DNA of 64,000 nt, taken from Rufibacter sp. LB8 (GTDB lineage: Bacteria > Bacteroidota > Bacteroidia > Cytophagales > Hymenobacteraceae). The position numbers were made by a program, and so were the translations under genes. A model generated the notes under the pieces. That model had not been told where the DNA came from. It saw only the letters and a list, made by a program, of their open reading frames with translations, and searched no databases. The stretch is from NCBI RefSeq assembly GCF_014876185.1, contig NZ_JADALJ010000001.1, positions 3,267,501 to 3,331,500 of the forward strand, written 5' to 3'. This document shows positions 1 through 8,391 of the stretch, piece after piece; position 1 is the first letter of the stretch; every line of letters starts with the position of its first letter.

Positions 1-195
1 GGGGCACTCGGGGCAGCGCAAATTGCAAGACGTGGTAGGCTCAAACGAAATACTGACCGGGCTTCCCCAGTGGCGGGGCTTTTTGGTGAGGCGCGCCAGG
101 GCGTAGCTGCTCACCACCTGCAGCGCGTTCCAGGCGCGCCGCGGCGTCAGTTTAGAGGCCAGATTGATTCCGTCTTGTAAAGCGCCGCGGGTCAA
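1..195 (-). CDS. Radical SAM protein, N-terminal part (runs off left edge)
   Basis: The minus strand reads an open frame that continues past base 1. Its last visible residues hold the CxxxCxxC cluster motif of radical SAM enzymes (TSCNLRCPEC), preceded by a short segment (LTPRRAWNAL, then PVSISFEPT) typical of the Bacteroidota radical SAM/SPASM group. The family binds a 4Fe-4S cluster and cleaves S-adenosylmethionine; the substrate cannot be told from this fragment. No ATG exists between the upstream stop (211-213) and the motif, so a TTG at 195 is the best start. The leader carries tandem AGCAC units and a TACCTTTG promoter element. Confidence 0.75.
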   Translation of the reverse strand, partial: MTRGALQDGINLASKLTPRRAWNALQVVSSYALARLTKKPRHWGSPVSISFEPTTSCNLRCPECP

Positions 196-204
196 GATTT
201 GTGT

Positions 205-240
205 AAGGTGCTAATGGTTAAATGTGCTGAGGTGCTACTA
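205..240 (-). repeat. AGCACATT-type tandem units in radical SAM leader
   Basis: On the minus strand three AGCAC units (one a full AGCACATT at 228-221) lie 10-45 bases upstream of the TTG start of the radical SAM gene. The same unit is repeated five times directly before the dipeptidase gene at 9867, which also starts with TTG. Confidence 0.6.
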
Positions 241-266
241 AAATACAAGCACCTGAAATCAGAAAG

Positions 267-274
267 CAAAGGTA
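267..274 (-). promoter_or_regulatory. Putative -7 promoter element (TACCTTTG)
   Basis: TACCTTTG on the minus strand matches the Bacteroidota sigma -7 consensus TAnnTTTG and lies about 70 bases upstream of the radical SAM start. No clear TTTG -33 box was found at the expected distance. Confidence 0.45.
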
Positions 275-317
275 CGCATAGCGCGGCAGAAGGAGACGCA
301 ATGTTTTAGCGGAGGGT

Positions 318-357
318 GCGTTTTCGGGCCCATTTCCAAAAATGAGCCCCAAAACAG
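318..357. repeat. 40-bp palindrome copy 1
   Basis: Copy of the palindrome family (arm like GCGTTTTCGGGCCCATTT), in the tandem minus gap between the radical SAM gene and the DUF5713 gene. Confidence 0.85.
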
Positions 358-390
358 GACAAGCGAGACGACCTTACTATAAGGAAAGCA

Positions 391-828
391 TTACCAATTT
401 CTGGGCGCAATCAGTTCTTCCACATCGGCCTCGAAACCATAGGCATTGGAAATAGCCTCAAAGTCCATGGCAATGTTTTCTCTGGCCGCTGTCTCTATTT
501 CACTGCCGTTCTCTGAAAATTCATCTTCCAAGTCATTGAATTTCTCTGTGGCGGTATGGGTCAGTGTGTAGAGTTCGTCCAGGGTCTTGGGCTCAGCTTT
601 CTCAATCTCCAGACACAACTGAATCAAAATGGCTTTCCCTTTGTCTACCAGAAAATCAGGGAAGTAGTCATCGGCGTACATGTCTTGCAGAAAGGAATGC
701 TTTCTAAGGGTTTCGTTTTTGATATTGGTTTGTACAGGTTCCTGCATGGAGTTGTTTTCTTGGGTGTTTGGAGATGGTTGACAAGCTATAATGGCGAAAG
801 TGACGAGTGTCATCAGGTACTTTTTCAT
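391..828 (-). CDS. DUF5713 family lipoprotein
   Basis: A 145-residue protein. The N-terminus is a lipoprotein signal ending at the Cys in LVTFAIIAC (residue 16). The rest matches the DUF5713 pattern as I know it: MYADDYFPDFLVDKGKA, then PKTLDELYTLTHTATEKFND and a conserved end DVEELIAPRNW. The function of DUF5713 is unknown; most family members I recall are cytoplasmic, so the lipobox version is noteworthy. It follows the thioredoxin-like gene with a gap of 24 bases and is probably the last gene of the radA run. Confidence 0.8.
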   Translation of the reverse strand: MKKYLMTLVTFAIIACQPSPNTQENNSMQEPVQTNIKNETLRKHSFLQDMYADDYFPDFLVDKGKAILIQLCLEIEKAEPKTLDELYTLTHTATEKFNDLEDEFSENGSEIETAARENIAMDFEAISNAYGFEADVEELIAPRNW

Positions 829-852
829 TTCTTATGAAAAGACATGTTCACG

Positions 853-2319
853 CTATTTCTTTTGGTCTGCGGTAAACTGGTCAATGAGGGCGGCAATCTC
901 GCGGGCACCTTCGGCGTGGCCGGGGCGGCGGGCATTGGCGCTCACAAAAGTACCGTCTGGCGAGATCAGGAAATAGCTGGGGAAATTCTTGACGTCATAG
1001 TCTTTGATGACCTTGGCGCTTTGGTCGGGTACGTGAAGTTGCAGCGCAGGCAGCGGGCGTTCGGTGGCTTTCTGCTTCCAGGCACTCAGTTCTTCGCCCA
1101 CCGAGACTTGTATAAACACCACGTCTTTGGCGGCCAGCTGCTCCACAAAGTATTTGTAGGCCTGCTGGTCCACGGTGCAGATGCCGCAGGGCGTGCGCCA
1201 GAAACCCAGGTAAATCATCTTGCCCTTCAAGCTCTTGAGCGAAACACTGTCACCGGTAGAAGAGAGCAGCGTAAACTCAGGGGCCTGGCTGCCCAACCCC
1301 ACTTTCCTGAACTGCAGGTACTGGTCTTTCACATAACTCACAAACTGCGGGTTTTTGGACTGCTTCTGGAAGTCAAGGTACATAACGTCTGTGTCGGGCA
1401 CGTAGCCGAACCTTATGCTCTGGTTGATGATGCGGGCCAGCATCATGTCGCGGCCATCGCCTTGCAGTTCCTGCTTGGCCATGGCGTACATGCTGGGGTA
1501 AAAGTCGCGTTCTGGGTTGCCGCGGCGGTCACTCAAGGCCTTGTACTGGAAATAATTGTTCAGGAAGTCAAGATACACCTGGTTGCGCACCGCCCCGGGC
1601 TGGTTGAGGTTGATCTGCTTGAGAAAGTCAAAATACGTGGGGGACAGCTGCGGCGGCAGACCACCCACGCGCTTGCGTATGTCTGGGTAGGTGAGCCGGT
1701 CATTGGCGTAGCTGAACTCAATCTGGGCCTGGGCGTAGAGTTTGAAAGACTCAGACACCGGCGAAATGGCCATGAACCGCTCCAGGAAATTGCGCTGATC
1801 TGTGCGCCGTTCCTCCAGAAATTTCAGAAACTCTTTCTCGCGCTTGTGTACATTTTCCGGCAGCACTTGGTAATCGTCTTCTTCCTCAAACTTGCGCTCA
1901 AACTGAATGAGGTAATTGTTCTCACTGGCCCCTTTGCCCTTGAACTTGGCGCTGAAGATGAAATCCTCGGCGTTGGCGCGCACGTCCAGCTGGTCGCCGG
2001 GCTGCAGGTACAGCATCACTGACTCAGAGCCGTGCACCAGTTCGCCCAGCATGGGCTCCGGCACAGAAACTGTGAATGAGAATTCGCCGGTTTTGGAAAG
2101 TGCCACAGTATTAGACTCCCCGGAGTAGGAGGCCGGCACGCGGTAGAGTTCCAGCAAGATACTGTCACTTACTGGTTTTGAGATTTTGCCGGTAATAGTG
2201 ACGGTGTTCTGCGCCAGGGCGGGCAGCAGGAGCATAAAGTACAACAGAAGCAGGCTGAGGCTGTTTTTAAGCGGTAGTCTAGAAGCTGAAACCATAAATA
2301 GGATTAGTTGGGGGTTCAT
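853..2319 (-). CDS. DUF4369 / thioredoxin-like (TlpA-type) exported protein
   Basis: An exported protein of up to 488 residues. A hydrophobic signal segment (SLSLLLLYFMLLLPALA) is followed by a beta-rich DUF4369-like domain (about 40-140), a helical middle and a C-terminal TlpA/AhpC-type thioredoxin fold with the redox pair in FWRTPCGICTVDQQ. The family acts as periplasmic thiol-disulfide reductase in Bacteroidota; partner proteins are unknown. The first ATG is at 2319; a second at 2295 would give a more normal signal peptide and is an equally good start. It lies 57 bases after radA on the same strand. Confidence 0.8.
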   Translation of the reverse strand: MNPQLILFMVSASRLPLKNSLSLLLLYFMLLLPALAQNTVTITGKISKPVSDSILLELYRVPASYSGESNTVALSKTGEFSFTVSVPEPMLGELVHGSESVMLYLQPGDQLDVRANAEDFIFSAKFKGKGASENNYLIQFERKFEEEDDYQVLPENVHKREKEFLKFLEERRTDQRNFLERFMAISPVSESFKLYAQAQIEFSYANDRLTYPDIRKRVGGLPPQLSPTYFDFLKQINLNQPGAVRNQVYLDFLNNYFQYKALSDRRGNPERDFYPSMYAMAKQELQGDGRDMMLARIINQSIRFGYVPDTDVMYLDFQKQSKNPQFVSYVKDQYLQFRKVGLGSQAPEFTLLSSTGDSVSLKSLKGKMIYLGFWRTPCGICTVDQQAYKYFVEQLAAKDVVFIQVSVGEELSAWKQKATERPLPALQLHVPDQSAKVIKDYDVKNFPSYFLISPDGTFVSANARRPGHAEGAREIAALIDQFTADQKK

Positions 2320-2376
2320 TTCCTGGTGGCAGCATAACGCGCGGCATCAAGAAAACAGTTCAATGCCTGGCCCGCA

Positions 2377-3756
2377 TTAGCCAAACAAACCCGAGAAGAC
2401 TTCTTCTAACCGGCTGGCTGCGTGAATTCTGATGTTAAACCTACCTAAATCCACGCCCTTTTTGTTGTACTTGGAAATATAAATATCCTGGAAGCCTAAT
2501 TTCTCGGCCTCAGAGATGCGCTGCTCAATTCTATGCACCGCTCTCACCTCGCCGCCCAAGCCAATTTCAGCGGCAAAACAGGTGGTATGCGGTATGGCCA
2601 CATCTTCAAACGAAGACACCAACGCAGCGCAGACAGCCAAATCCAAAGCCGGGTCTTCTACTTTCAGGCCGCCGGCAATGTTCAAAAACACGTCTTGCGT
2701 GCCCAGTTTAAAACCGCCGCGTTTCTCCAACACGGCCAGCAGCATGTTCAGGCGTTTCACGTCAAAGCCGGTGGCGGTGCGCTGCGGTGTGCCGTACGTG
2801 GCCGGTGAAACCAAACTCTGCACTTCAATGAGCAAAGGCCGGTTGCCTTCCATGGTGCCGCCAATGGTAATGCCACTAAAGGCTTCCTCACGCTGCGAAA
2901 TCAGAATCTCAGATGGGTTGCTGACTTCCCGTAAACCGGTGCCCAGCATCTCGTAAATCCCCAATTCTGCCGTTGACCCGAAGCGGTTTTTGGTGGTTCT
3001 TAAGATACGGTAGGTCATATGGCGGTCGCCTTCAAACTGCAGCACGGTGTCTACCATGTGTTCCAGGATCTTGGGCCCGGCCAGGTTTCCTTCTTTGGTG
3101 ATGTGCCCAATCAAAAACACCGGCGTGCCGCTCTCCTTCGCGAATTTCAACAACTCCGCCGTACACTCGCGCACCTGCGCCACGCTGCCCGCGCCGCTCT
3201 CAATAAAAGACGAATGCAGGGTTTGGATGGAATCTATGATTAAGACATCGGGCTGAAGTTGTTCAATCTGCTTGAAGATGTTCTGCGTGGCGGTTTCGGT
3301 GAGGATGAAACAGTTGGGGTGGCGGGCATCCAGGCGTTCGGCGCGCATTTTGATTTGCTGTTCGCTTTCCTCGCCGGAAATATAGAGCACGCGCTGGGCA
3401 TGCAGACTGAGCGCAATCTGGAGCATGAGCGTTGACTTGCCAATGCCGGGTTCGCCGCCAATGAGCACCATGGAGCCGGGCACAATGCCGCCGCCCAACA
3501 CCCGGTTGAGTTCCTGGTCAACGGTGACAATGCGGTGCTGCTCAGAATAGGTGATGTCTGAAATGGCCTTCGGTTTGCTGGCCACGGTCTGGCTGCTGGA
3601 GCCCACTTTCCAGGCGCTGGTGGGCGTGGCGTCTTCACGGGCGATCACTTCCTCCACGTAGGTGTTCCATTCACTGCAGGCCGGGCAACGCCCCACCCAT
3701 TTAGCCGACTGCGCGCCGCAGCTCTGGCAGAAATATGCTGTTTTGATTTTAGCCAT
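2377..3756 (-). CDS. radA: DNA repair protein RadA
   Basis: A 459-residue RadA/Sms, a RecA-like ATPase that helps branch migration during recombinational repair. Seen in order: N-terminal zinc finger with Cys at 10, 13, 24 and 27; Walker A GGEPGIGKST at about 100-109; Walker B region VLIIDSIQT; the RadA-specific KNRFG motif at about 257-261; and a C-terminal Lon-protease-like domain (without the protease function). An ATG at 3792 is also in frame, but the family begins with MAKIKTAYFCQSCG, so 3756 is chosen. It is the first gene of a minus-strand run. Confidence 0.97.
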   Translation of the reverse strand: MAKIKTAYFCQSCGAQSAKWVGRCPACSEWNTYVEEVIAREDATPTSAWKVGSSSQTVASKPKAISDITYSEQHRIVTVDQELNRVLGGGIVPGSMVLIGGEPGIGKSTLMLQIALSLHAQRVLYISGEESEQQIKMRAERLDARHPNCFILTETATQNIFKQIEQLQPDVLIIDSIQTLHSSFIESGAGSVAQVRECTAELLKFAKESGTPVFLIGHITKEGNLAGPKILEHMVDTVLQFEGDRHMTYRILRTTKNRFGSTAELGIYEMLGTGLREVSNPSEILISQREEAFSGITIGGTMEGNRPLLIEVQSLVSPATYGTPQRTATGFDVKRLNMLLAVLEKRGGFKLGTQDVFLNIAGGLKVEDPALDLAVCAALVSSFEDVAIPHTTCFAAEIGLGGEVRAVHRIEQRISEAEKLGFQDIYISKYNKKGVDLGRFNIRIHAASRLEEVFSGLFG

Positions 3757-3853
3757 AGATAGAAAAATTCCCGCGCCGCGGAAACGGTTCAAGTTAGGGA
3801 TTTAGCGGCAGATACCGGGGTTCTAGGCCAACAAAAAGCAGACAGAAATAACT

Positions 3854-3895
3854 CCCGTTTTCGGCTTCATTTTCAGAAATGAGCCTAAAAACGGG
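3854..3895. repeat. 40-bp palindrome copy 2 (divergent gap)
   Basis: CCCGTTTTCGG...AAAAACGGG palindrome of 42 bases between the divergent radA and the lipoprotein gene at 3953, so it cannot be a terminator of either neighbour. Confidence 0.9.
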
Positions 3896-3952
3896 TATAT
3901 CCCGCAGCCTGCTTCCGCCGTTATGGTAAAAGACAATCAACTACGTAAGCCC

Positions 3953-4375
3953 ATGACGTTCAATTCCATAAAAAACCTGATTTCTTGCTGCTTATTGGTG
4001 CTAACGCTTAGCGCCTGCTCCACGGCCAACACGCCCCAAGACGGCACCGCCCCCGAGGAAAGCGCCGCGCCCCGGTTCCGGACCCTGGCCCCGCCGCGGG
4101 TTGACATCAGGGGCACCATCACCAGCAGCCGGTATGACCAGGGCCAGGTCATGCTGGAGGTGGAAGGCTACGGCCCCACCAACCAGACCCGCTACAGCCG
4201 GGCCTTTGTACTGGTGCTGCCCACGCTCCAAATCCTCAACCCAGACGGGAAATCTGTGAGCATGAACGAGCTTCGGCCGGGGCAAGACGTGGCCATCATG
4301 CTGCGCAGCGGTGGCCAAGGCAACCTGATTGGCGTGGGCGTGGCCCGAAAGATGTGGCTGGAGGAGCGTCTGTAA
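3953..4375 (+). CDS. Small lipoprotein of unknown function
   Basis: A 140-residue protein with a clear lipobox (LVLTLSAC). The mature part is proline-rich at first and then beta-like (VDIRGTITSSRYDQGQVMLE), ending in a basic helix-like tail. I do not recognise the family. An ATG at 3923 is in frame, but the one at 3953 gives a normal signal peptide. It is followed after 57 bases by another exported protein and both may be cotranscribed. Confidence 0.75.
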   Translation: MTFNSIKNLISCCLLVLTLSACSTANTPQDGTAPEESAAPRFRTLAPPRVDIRGTITSSRYDQGQVMLEVEGYGPTNQTRYSRAFVLVLPTLQILNPDGKSVSMNELRPGQDVAIMLRSGGQGNLIGVGVARKMWLEERL

Positions 4376-4432
4376 AGTCTGGACTGGTTTTTGTAAATTG
4401 CAGCAAAACTGGATTTTACCTTCTTTCGCCCT

Positions 4433-5506
4433 ATGGCTCTTTCTTCTATACGCGGTGGCTTCTTGCTGCTGACTTTGGTTTTATTGTGTGTCTGGCAAAC
4501 GCGGGCGCAAGGCGGCAAAGCCATTAAAATTGCCGATCTGGACCTGCAGGTAGCCGGTACGGCGCAAGCACCCACGCAGTACCAGTACGCGTTTCAGGCC
4601 GGAGATGTGGTGGTGCTGGACCTGGAGAACAAAGCGAAGGTAAATTACAAAATCACCGTGACCGAATATTTCTCTAAATCTGCGCTTTACGCGGTGGAGG
4701 AAACCAAGAAACTGAGCAAGCTCAAACTCACCATTCCGCAGAAGTCTGTGTACACCATTACGCTGCAGAGCTTAGCCGGGACCAGTACCAGAAGCCATTT
4801 CACGCTTACCAGAATTCCGGCCACGGCCCAAACGCAGAACTTCAGCACGCACGTAGCCTGGCGAACCGTGCAAGACACCACCTGGACCACGGGGACCCAG
4901 AAAGTCTTGGTGAAAACCGAACTGGTGCCCGAAATTCTGCTGGATAAAACCTTCCGTTTAGCCTCGCGCACCAGCATTGGCAGCAACAACAGGTCGTTTG
5001 AGCGCTTCAAGCTGCCGGCAGGCACCAGGCACTGGGTGTATTGGGTAGGCGTAGGACAGGAATCAGTAGAAGCGCTGCAGGAATCTGGGAAACTGGTTGC
5101 TAAGGGCGCGTCAGCGTTGCTCACGGGCAGTAATCCGTTGGTGGCGTTCGGGCTGGGGCTGTTGCCCGCGTTGCCGCAGGTGAAAAGCAGCGGTTACATC
5201 AGCTATTACCTGCTCAGCCAGAAAAACGCCGCGCTCTTCAAAGCCGAACAAGACGGTTGGAAACCCTACGCCGTGTTAAAGGGCAAAGACGTGCTCAGCG
5301 ATTACGGCAAAATCCTGACCACCCAAACCCCCAAAACCGAGGACGGCTATCTGTACCTGGGCTTCGAGAACCCGAGCACTATTACCGGTCTGGATCTGAC
5401 CTTGAAAATAGTGGCCTTTGTGGAGCAGCCTACTTATCAGAACAAAACCGTGCGCAAGCCCGCCAAAATCACTACTCGCAAGGAGCCTATTCTGCCCGTT
5501 GATTAA
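4433..5506 (+). CDS. Secreted protein of unknown function
   Basis: A 357-residue protein with a signal peptide (GGFLLLTLVLLCVWQTRAQ, cut after AQ). No domain is recognised. The mature part has an early beta-rich region (20-125), a segment with strong hydrophobic stretch around LLTGSNPLVAFGLGLLPALP (about 230-250), which might be a membrane or buried hairpin, and a C-terminal part rich in charged residues. Likely envelope-located. A palindrome follows three bases after the stop codon. Confidence 0.7.
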   Translation: MALSSIRGGFLLLTLVLLCVWQTRAQGGKAIKIADLDLQVAGTAQAPTQYQYAFQAGDVVVLDLENKAKVNYKITVTEYFSKSALYAVEETKKLSKLKLTIPQKSVYTITLQSLAGTSTRSHFTLTRIPATAQTQNFSTHVAWRTVQDTTWTTGTQKVLVKTELVPEILLDKTFRLASRTSIGSNNRSFERFKLPAGTRHWVYWVGVGQESVEALQESGKLVAKGASALLTGSNPLVAFGLGLLPALPQVKSSGYISYYLLSQKNAALFKAEQDGWKPYAVLKGKDVLSDYGKILTTQTPKTEDGYLYLGFENPSTITGLDLTLKIVAFVEQPTYQNKTVRKPAKITTRKEPILPVD

Positions 5507-5509
5507 CTG

Positions 5510-5549
5510 CGTTTTCGGCCTCGTTTCTGGAAATGAAGCCAAAAACGGG
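5510..5549. repeat. 40-bp palindrome copy 3
   Basis: Begins four bases after the stop of the secreted protein gene; tandem plus-strand gap. Left arm CGTTTTCGGCCTCGTTTC, right arm the near complement. Confidence 0.85.
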
Positions 5550-5600
5550 AAGGCTGAAGTTATCTTTTTCTCTTTTGATATCTCTCTTTCCTTCTCTTTT

Positions 5601-5902
5601 GTCATCCTGAAAAGATCTTGGTGGCAAACTGTAAGGACTGACAGCTGTTCGGGATTTCAAATCCAGAACCACTCTGTCGGGGATTTCCTAATCCCCTTCT
5701 TTTGCTGAACGATTTGCACGGAGATTGATAAATCCCCGACAGCCAATTTACGGATTGATAAATCTGACACAGCATGACTAATTTGCCAATGTATCTTTGT
5801 TCCTATTTTCTTTTGTCATCCTGGAAGGATCTTGGTGGCAAGCTGTAATGACAGATATTTAAAGCTTTTCTAACTTGCCCACAGGGTCCTTTCAGGATGA
5901 CA
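5601..5902. repeat. TCATCCTGAAAGGATC family: half copy plus full inverted repeat
   Basis: A half copy (5601-5630, GTCATCCTGAAAAGATCTTG) is followed by an inner inverted repeat CTGTCGGGGATTT / AAATCCCCGACAG (about 5672-5744). A full element of about 88 bases lies at 5815-5902: GTCATCCTGGAAGGATCTTG at the left and its complement ending CCTTTCAGGATGACAG at the right. Other members are at 9729-9760 (half) and 44165-44251 (full). The 5507-6023 gap holds these repeats and two palindromes, no gene. Confidence 0.7.
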
Positions 5903-5933
5903 GTTTTTGATTGGAATTCAAAAGTTCTTTCTT

Positions 5934-5973
5934 CCGTTTTCGGCTTCATTTCCAGAACTGAGCCCGAAAACGG
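5934..5973. repeat. 40-bp palindrome copy 4
   Basis: CCGTTTTCGGCTTCATTTCC with near-complementary right arm, seven bases upstream of the -7 element of the RsmF-like gene, so it covers the -33 region of that promoter. Confidence 0.85.
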
Positions 5974-5979
5974 AATTGC

Positions 5980-5987
5980 TATCTTTA
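5980..5987 (+). promoter_or_regulatory. Putative -7 promoter element (TATCTTTA)
   Basis: TATCTTTA differs by one base from TAnnTTTG and lies 37 bases before the chosen start of the methyltransferase gene. No TTTG -33 box is present because the palindrome occupies that position. Confidence 0.35.
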
Positions 5988-6023
5988 CCGCGGCGGCTCA
6001 CAAAGTTTGCGCTTTACACTCTT

Positions 6024-7445
6024 ATGGCTTTACCACTTCCTCCTTCGTTCCAGAACCGCATGCAGGCCCAGCTGGGCGAAGAGTATACCGCTTTTACAGA
6101 GGCGCTGTCCCAAACCTCGCCCACCAGCGTGCGGGTGAACATGGCTAAAATGGGCTTGCCCACCGGCTTGCAACCCGTGCCCTGGACCGAGACCGGTTTT
6201 TACTTGCCCATTCGGCCCAGCTTTACCTTAGACCCGCAGTTTCATGGCGGCGCGTATTACGTGCAGGAAGCCAGTTCCATGTTTCTGGAGCAGGCACTTA
6301 AGCAGAGCGTGAACCTGGAAGAGCCGTTGGCGGTGCTGGATTTGTGCGGTGCGCCCGGCGGAAAATCGACCCATTTGGCTTCGCTGATTTCTGAGGAAAG
6401 CCTGTTGGTGAGCAATGAAGTGATCAGAGCCCGCGCGGGAATTCTGGCCGAGAACATTCAGAAATGGGGCAGTGGCAACGTCCTAGTCACCAACAATGAC
6501 CCCAGCCACTTCGCGAAGCTCACGGGTTTCTTTGACGTGTTGGTAGTTGACGCGCCGTGTTCGGGCGAAGGCATGTTCCGGAAAGACCCAGACGCCATGA
6601 ACGAATGGTCTGAGGCCAACGTGAAACTCTGCTCAGAGCGCCAGCGCCGCATTTTAATGGATGTCTGGGACTGCCTCAAACCCGGCGGTGTCTTGATTTA
6701 CAGTACCTGCACCTACAACGCCGAAGAGAACGAAGACAACCTGGCCTGGCTCGCCCAACAGCAAGACGTAGAAACCATTGCCTTGGAATTACAACCCGAC
6801 TGGCACATCACCGAAACCCAGGAACAAGGCATGCGTGGCTACCGTTTCTACCCGCATAAAACCCAGGGCGAAGGTTTTTTCCTGGCCGTGGTCCGGAAAA
6901 CCGGTGGCGACGAAGCTGGCAAGTTCAAGAAAAGCAAGCGACCCTATCTGGTAGCCGCCTCTAAACAAGAGAAAGCCTCTGTACAAAACTGGTTGAAATC
7001 TCCTGCTGACTGGGAACTAGTCAAGCACCAAGACACACTCAGAGCCCTGCCCACCGCCTGGATGCTGGAACTGGAGCAACTCTACGAGAACCTGCGCGTG
7101 GTTTACGGCGGCATTGAACTCGCCGAGGCCCTAAAAGGCAACGCCAAACCTTTGCCCGCCCTGGCGCTTTCGCAGCATTTGGCGCAAGACGCCTTCCCCC
7201 GCGCTGATGTAGACTTACCCACCGCCCTTAAATTCCTGCACCGTGAAGATGTGGCCTTGGAAGATGCCGCCAACGGCTGGGTTTTGGTGCAGTTCAACGG
7301 CGTACCGCTAGGCTGGGGCAAGAAACTCCAGAACCGCGTGAACAACCACTACCCCAAAGAATGGCGCATCAGAATGAGCTTAGATGATGCGCTGAAAGCG
7401 GAGAATTTAGAGAGACAGTTTGTGCTTGGAGGTAGTATCAAGTAG
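6024..7445 (+). CDS. RsmF-like rRNA cytosine-C5 methyltransferase
   Basis: A 473-residue RNA m5C methyltransferase of the RsmF/YebU type, which methylates a cytosine of 16S rRNA with S-adenosylmethionine. Seen: SAM-binding motif LDLCGAPGGKSTHLASL (about 105-121), motif IV VDAPCSGEG with Cys 179, and motif VI YSTCTYNAEEN with the nucleophile Cys 229, followed by a C-terminal RsmF-type/PUA-like region. The open frame extends upstream to 5907, but that part translates palindrome copy 4, so the ATG at 6024 is chosen. The last codons and the stop (TATCAAGTAG) coincide with a TATCAAGTAGCA repeat unit. Confidence 0.92.
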   Translation: MALPLPPSFQNRMQAQLGEEYTAFTEALSQTSPTSVRVNMAKMGLPTGLQPVPWTETGFYLPIRPSFTLDPQFHGGAYYVQEASSMFLEQALKQSVNLEEPLAVLDLCGAPGGKSTHLASLISEESLLVSNEVIRARAGILAENIQKWGSGNVLVTNNDPSHFAKLTGFFDVLVVDAPCSGEGMFRKDPDAMNEWSEANVKLCSERQRRILMDVWDCLKPGGVLIYSTCTYNAEENEDNLAWLAQQQDVETIALELQPDWHITETQEQGMRGYRFYPHKTQGEGFFLAVVRKTGGDEAGKFKKSKRPYLVAASKQEKASVQNWLKSPADWELVKHQDTLRALPTAWMLELEQLYENLRVVYGGIELAEALKGNAKPLPALALSQHLAQDAFPRADVDLPTALKFLHREDVALEDAANGWVLVQFNGVPLGWGKKLQNRVNNHYPKEWRIRMSLDDALKAENLERQFVLGGSIK

Positions 7446-7464
7446 CAGGTATCAGGCAGCAAGA
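7435..7464. repeat. TATCAAGTAGCA tandem repeat overlapping gene end
   Basis: Two near-identical units, TATCAAGTAGCAG and TATCAGGCAGCAAGA. The first provides the last codons and stop of the RsmF-like gene. Related copies lie at 22614, 22726, 53521 and 56288. Confidence 0.65.
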
Positions 7465-7474
7465 CTTTTGGATT

Positions 7475-7516
7475 CCCGTTTTCGGGCTCGTTTTGAGAAA
7501 TGAGGCTGAAAACAGG
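7475..7516. repeat. 40-bp palindrome copy 5
   Basis: CCCGTTTTCGGGCTCGTTTT with a weaker right arm (TGAGGCTGAAAACAGG), 30 bases after the RsmF-like gene. Confidence 0.8.
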
Positions 7517-7554
7517 CAATTAGTTCAAAGTAAGAAAGTTTTCGCCAAACGCTG

Positions 7555-7804
7555 ATTCCCCCTTTGAAGGGGGCGAAGGGGGATGTTTACACACGTGCAT
7601 AAACATTCTTGATAAGGTAGGGGCGTATCGCATACGCCCTTAACGGTGGCACCGGCATTTCCATTTACACCAAGGCAAAAACGCGGAATGCCGAAAAAAA
7701 TAATTAGCTGAAATGTGTGAGGGCGTATGCGATACGCCCCTACATTGATTACGTGTTGTTCAGCAGATGTAAAAACCCCTCTGCGCTCCCCTCAAGGGGA
7801 GAAT
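7555..7804. repeat. Composite nested inverted repeat A
   Basis: Concentric inverted repeats: outer ends CCCCCTTTGAAGGGGG...GGGGGATGTTTAC and GTAAAAACCCC...CCCCTCAAGGGGAG; next GTAGGGGCGTATCGCATACG (7617-7640) and its complement (7719-7744); innermost ACCGGCATTTCC / GGAATGCCG (7650-7693). Each arm is itself palindromic. No coding potential seen; 7446-7952 otherwise holds only repeats. Confidence 0.8.
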
Positions 7805-7952
7805 CTGCGCTTGATAAGCGCCTCTGAAATTTGATTTGATTACTTCTCTGTTGCTTTCAGAATTTGGTAATTTCTCACTTTGTATCCAGTTGAAGTAGAA
7901 TCTATCACGACAATTAAAATCTGCTAAAGCAATACAAATTACGGCTATATTA

Positions 7953-8348
7953 TTACCAGTTTACATTCTCTTGGTACTCCTGGCCTTGATAATCAGTAAA
8001 GTCTCTTAGTTTATTGTATTCAAAACTTCGAACGTTCAACTTCCAAATCGCGGGCTTTTCACTCAAAGGGTCAACTAGTAATCCAACTGAATCAGAATCA
8101 AGAATCCTGATAGAATGTATCCATTTTAAATCATCGTCATGAATCTGCTTGGTTTCCTTTTCAGTCCAGACTACAAGATGTTCGCCTGCAATAACTGCCC
8201 ATTGATTACTTGGATGTATGATTCCGCAAGTTGGGTCTCCATAGAAATCGTCTTCTAAAAGTACTAGGCCTGTTACTTTATCAATCAAAAAAGCTGTATC
8301 AAATTCATGTTCAATCTTAAGTCTTTCTGTTTGACAAAGTATTTTCAT
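7953..8348 (-). CDS. Orphan hypothetical protein, 131 residues
   Basis: Unrecognised cytoplasmic-looking protein without signal or membrane segment. It is acidic, tryptophan-containing (HPSNQWAVIAGEHLVVWTEK) and beta-strand-like, resembling in general style the small immunity-type proteins of Bacteroidota, but that is only an impression. The gene is visibly richer in A+T than its neighbours, sits alone between a composite repeat and the RlmI-like gene, and may be an acquired accessory gene. Confidence 0.6.
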   Translation of the reverse strand: MKILCQTERLKIEHEFDTAFLIDKVTGLVLLEDDFYGDPTCGIIHPSNQWAVIAGEHLVVWTEKETKQIHDDDLKWIHSIRILDSDSVGLLVDPLSEKPAIWKLNVRSFEYNKLRDFTDYQGQEYQENVNW

Positions 8349-8391
8349 CTGCTCCTAAAAGATAAAGTTTTAATAGCTAATGCCTAAATCT

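Noticed and set aside
844-2022. Long plus-strand open frame of 392 codons
   Set aside because: It lies opposite the thioredoxin-like gene, is rich in His/Val/Leu in the manner of antisense frames and has no recognisable domain.
3240-3638. Second minus-strand frame of 132 codons within radA
   Set aside because: It overlaps radA in another frame and has Pro/Ala/Ser-rich shadow composition.
5907-6023. N-terminal extension of the RsmF-like protein
   Set aside because: It translates palindrome copy 4 and does not look like the family N-terminus, which begins at 6024.
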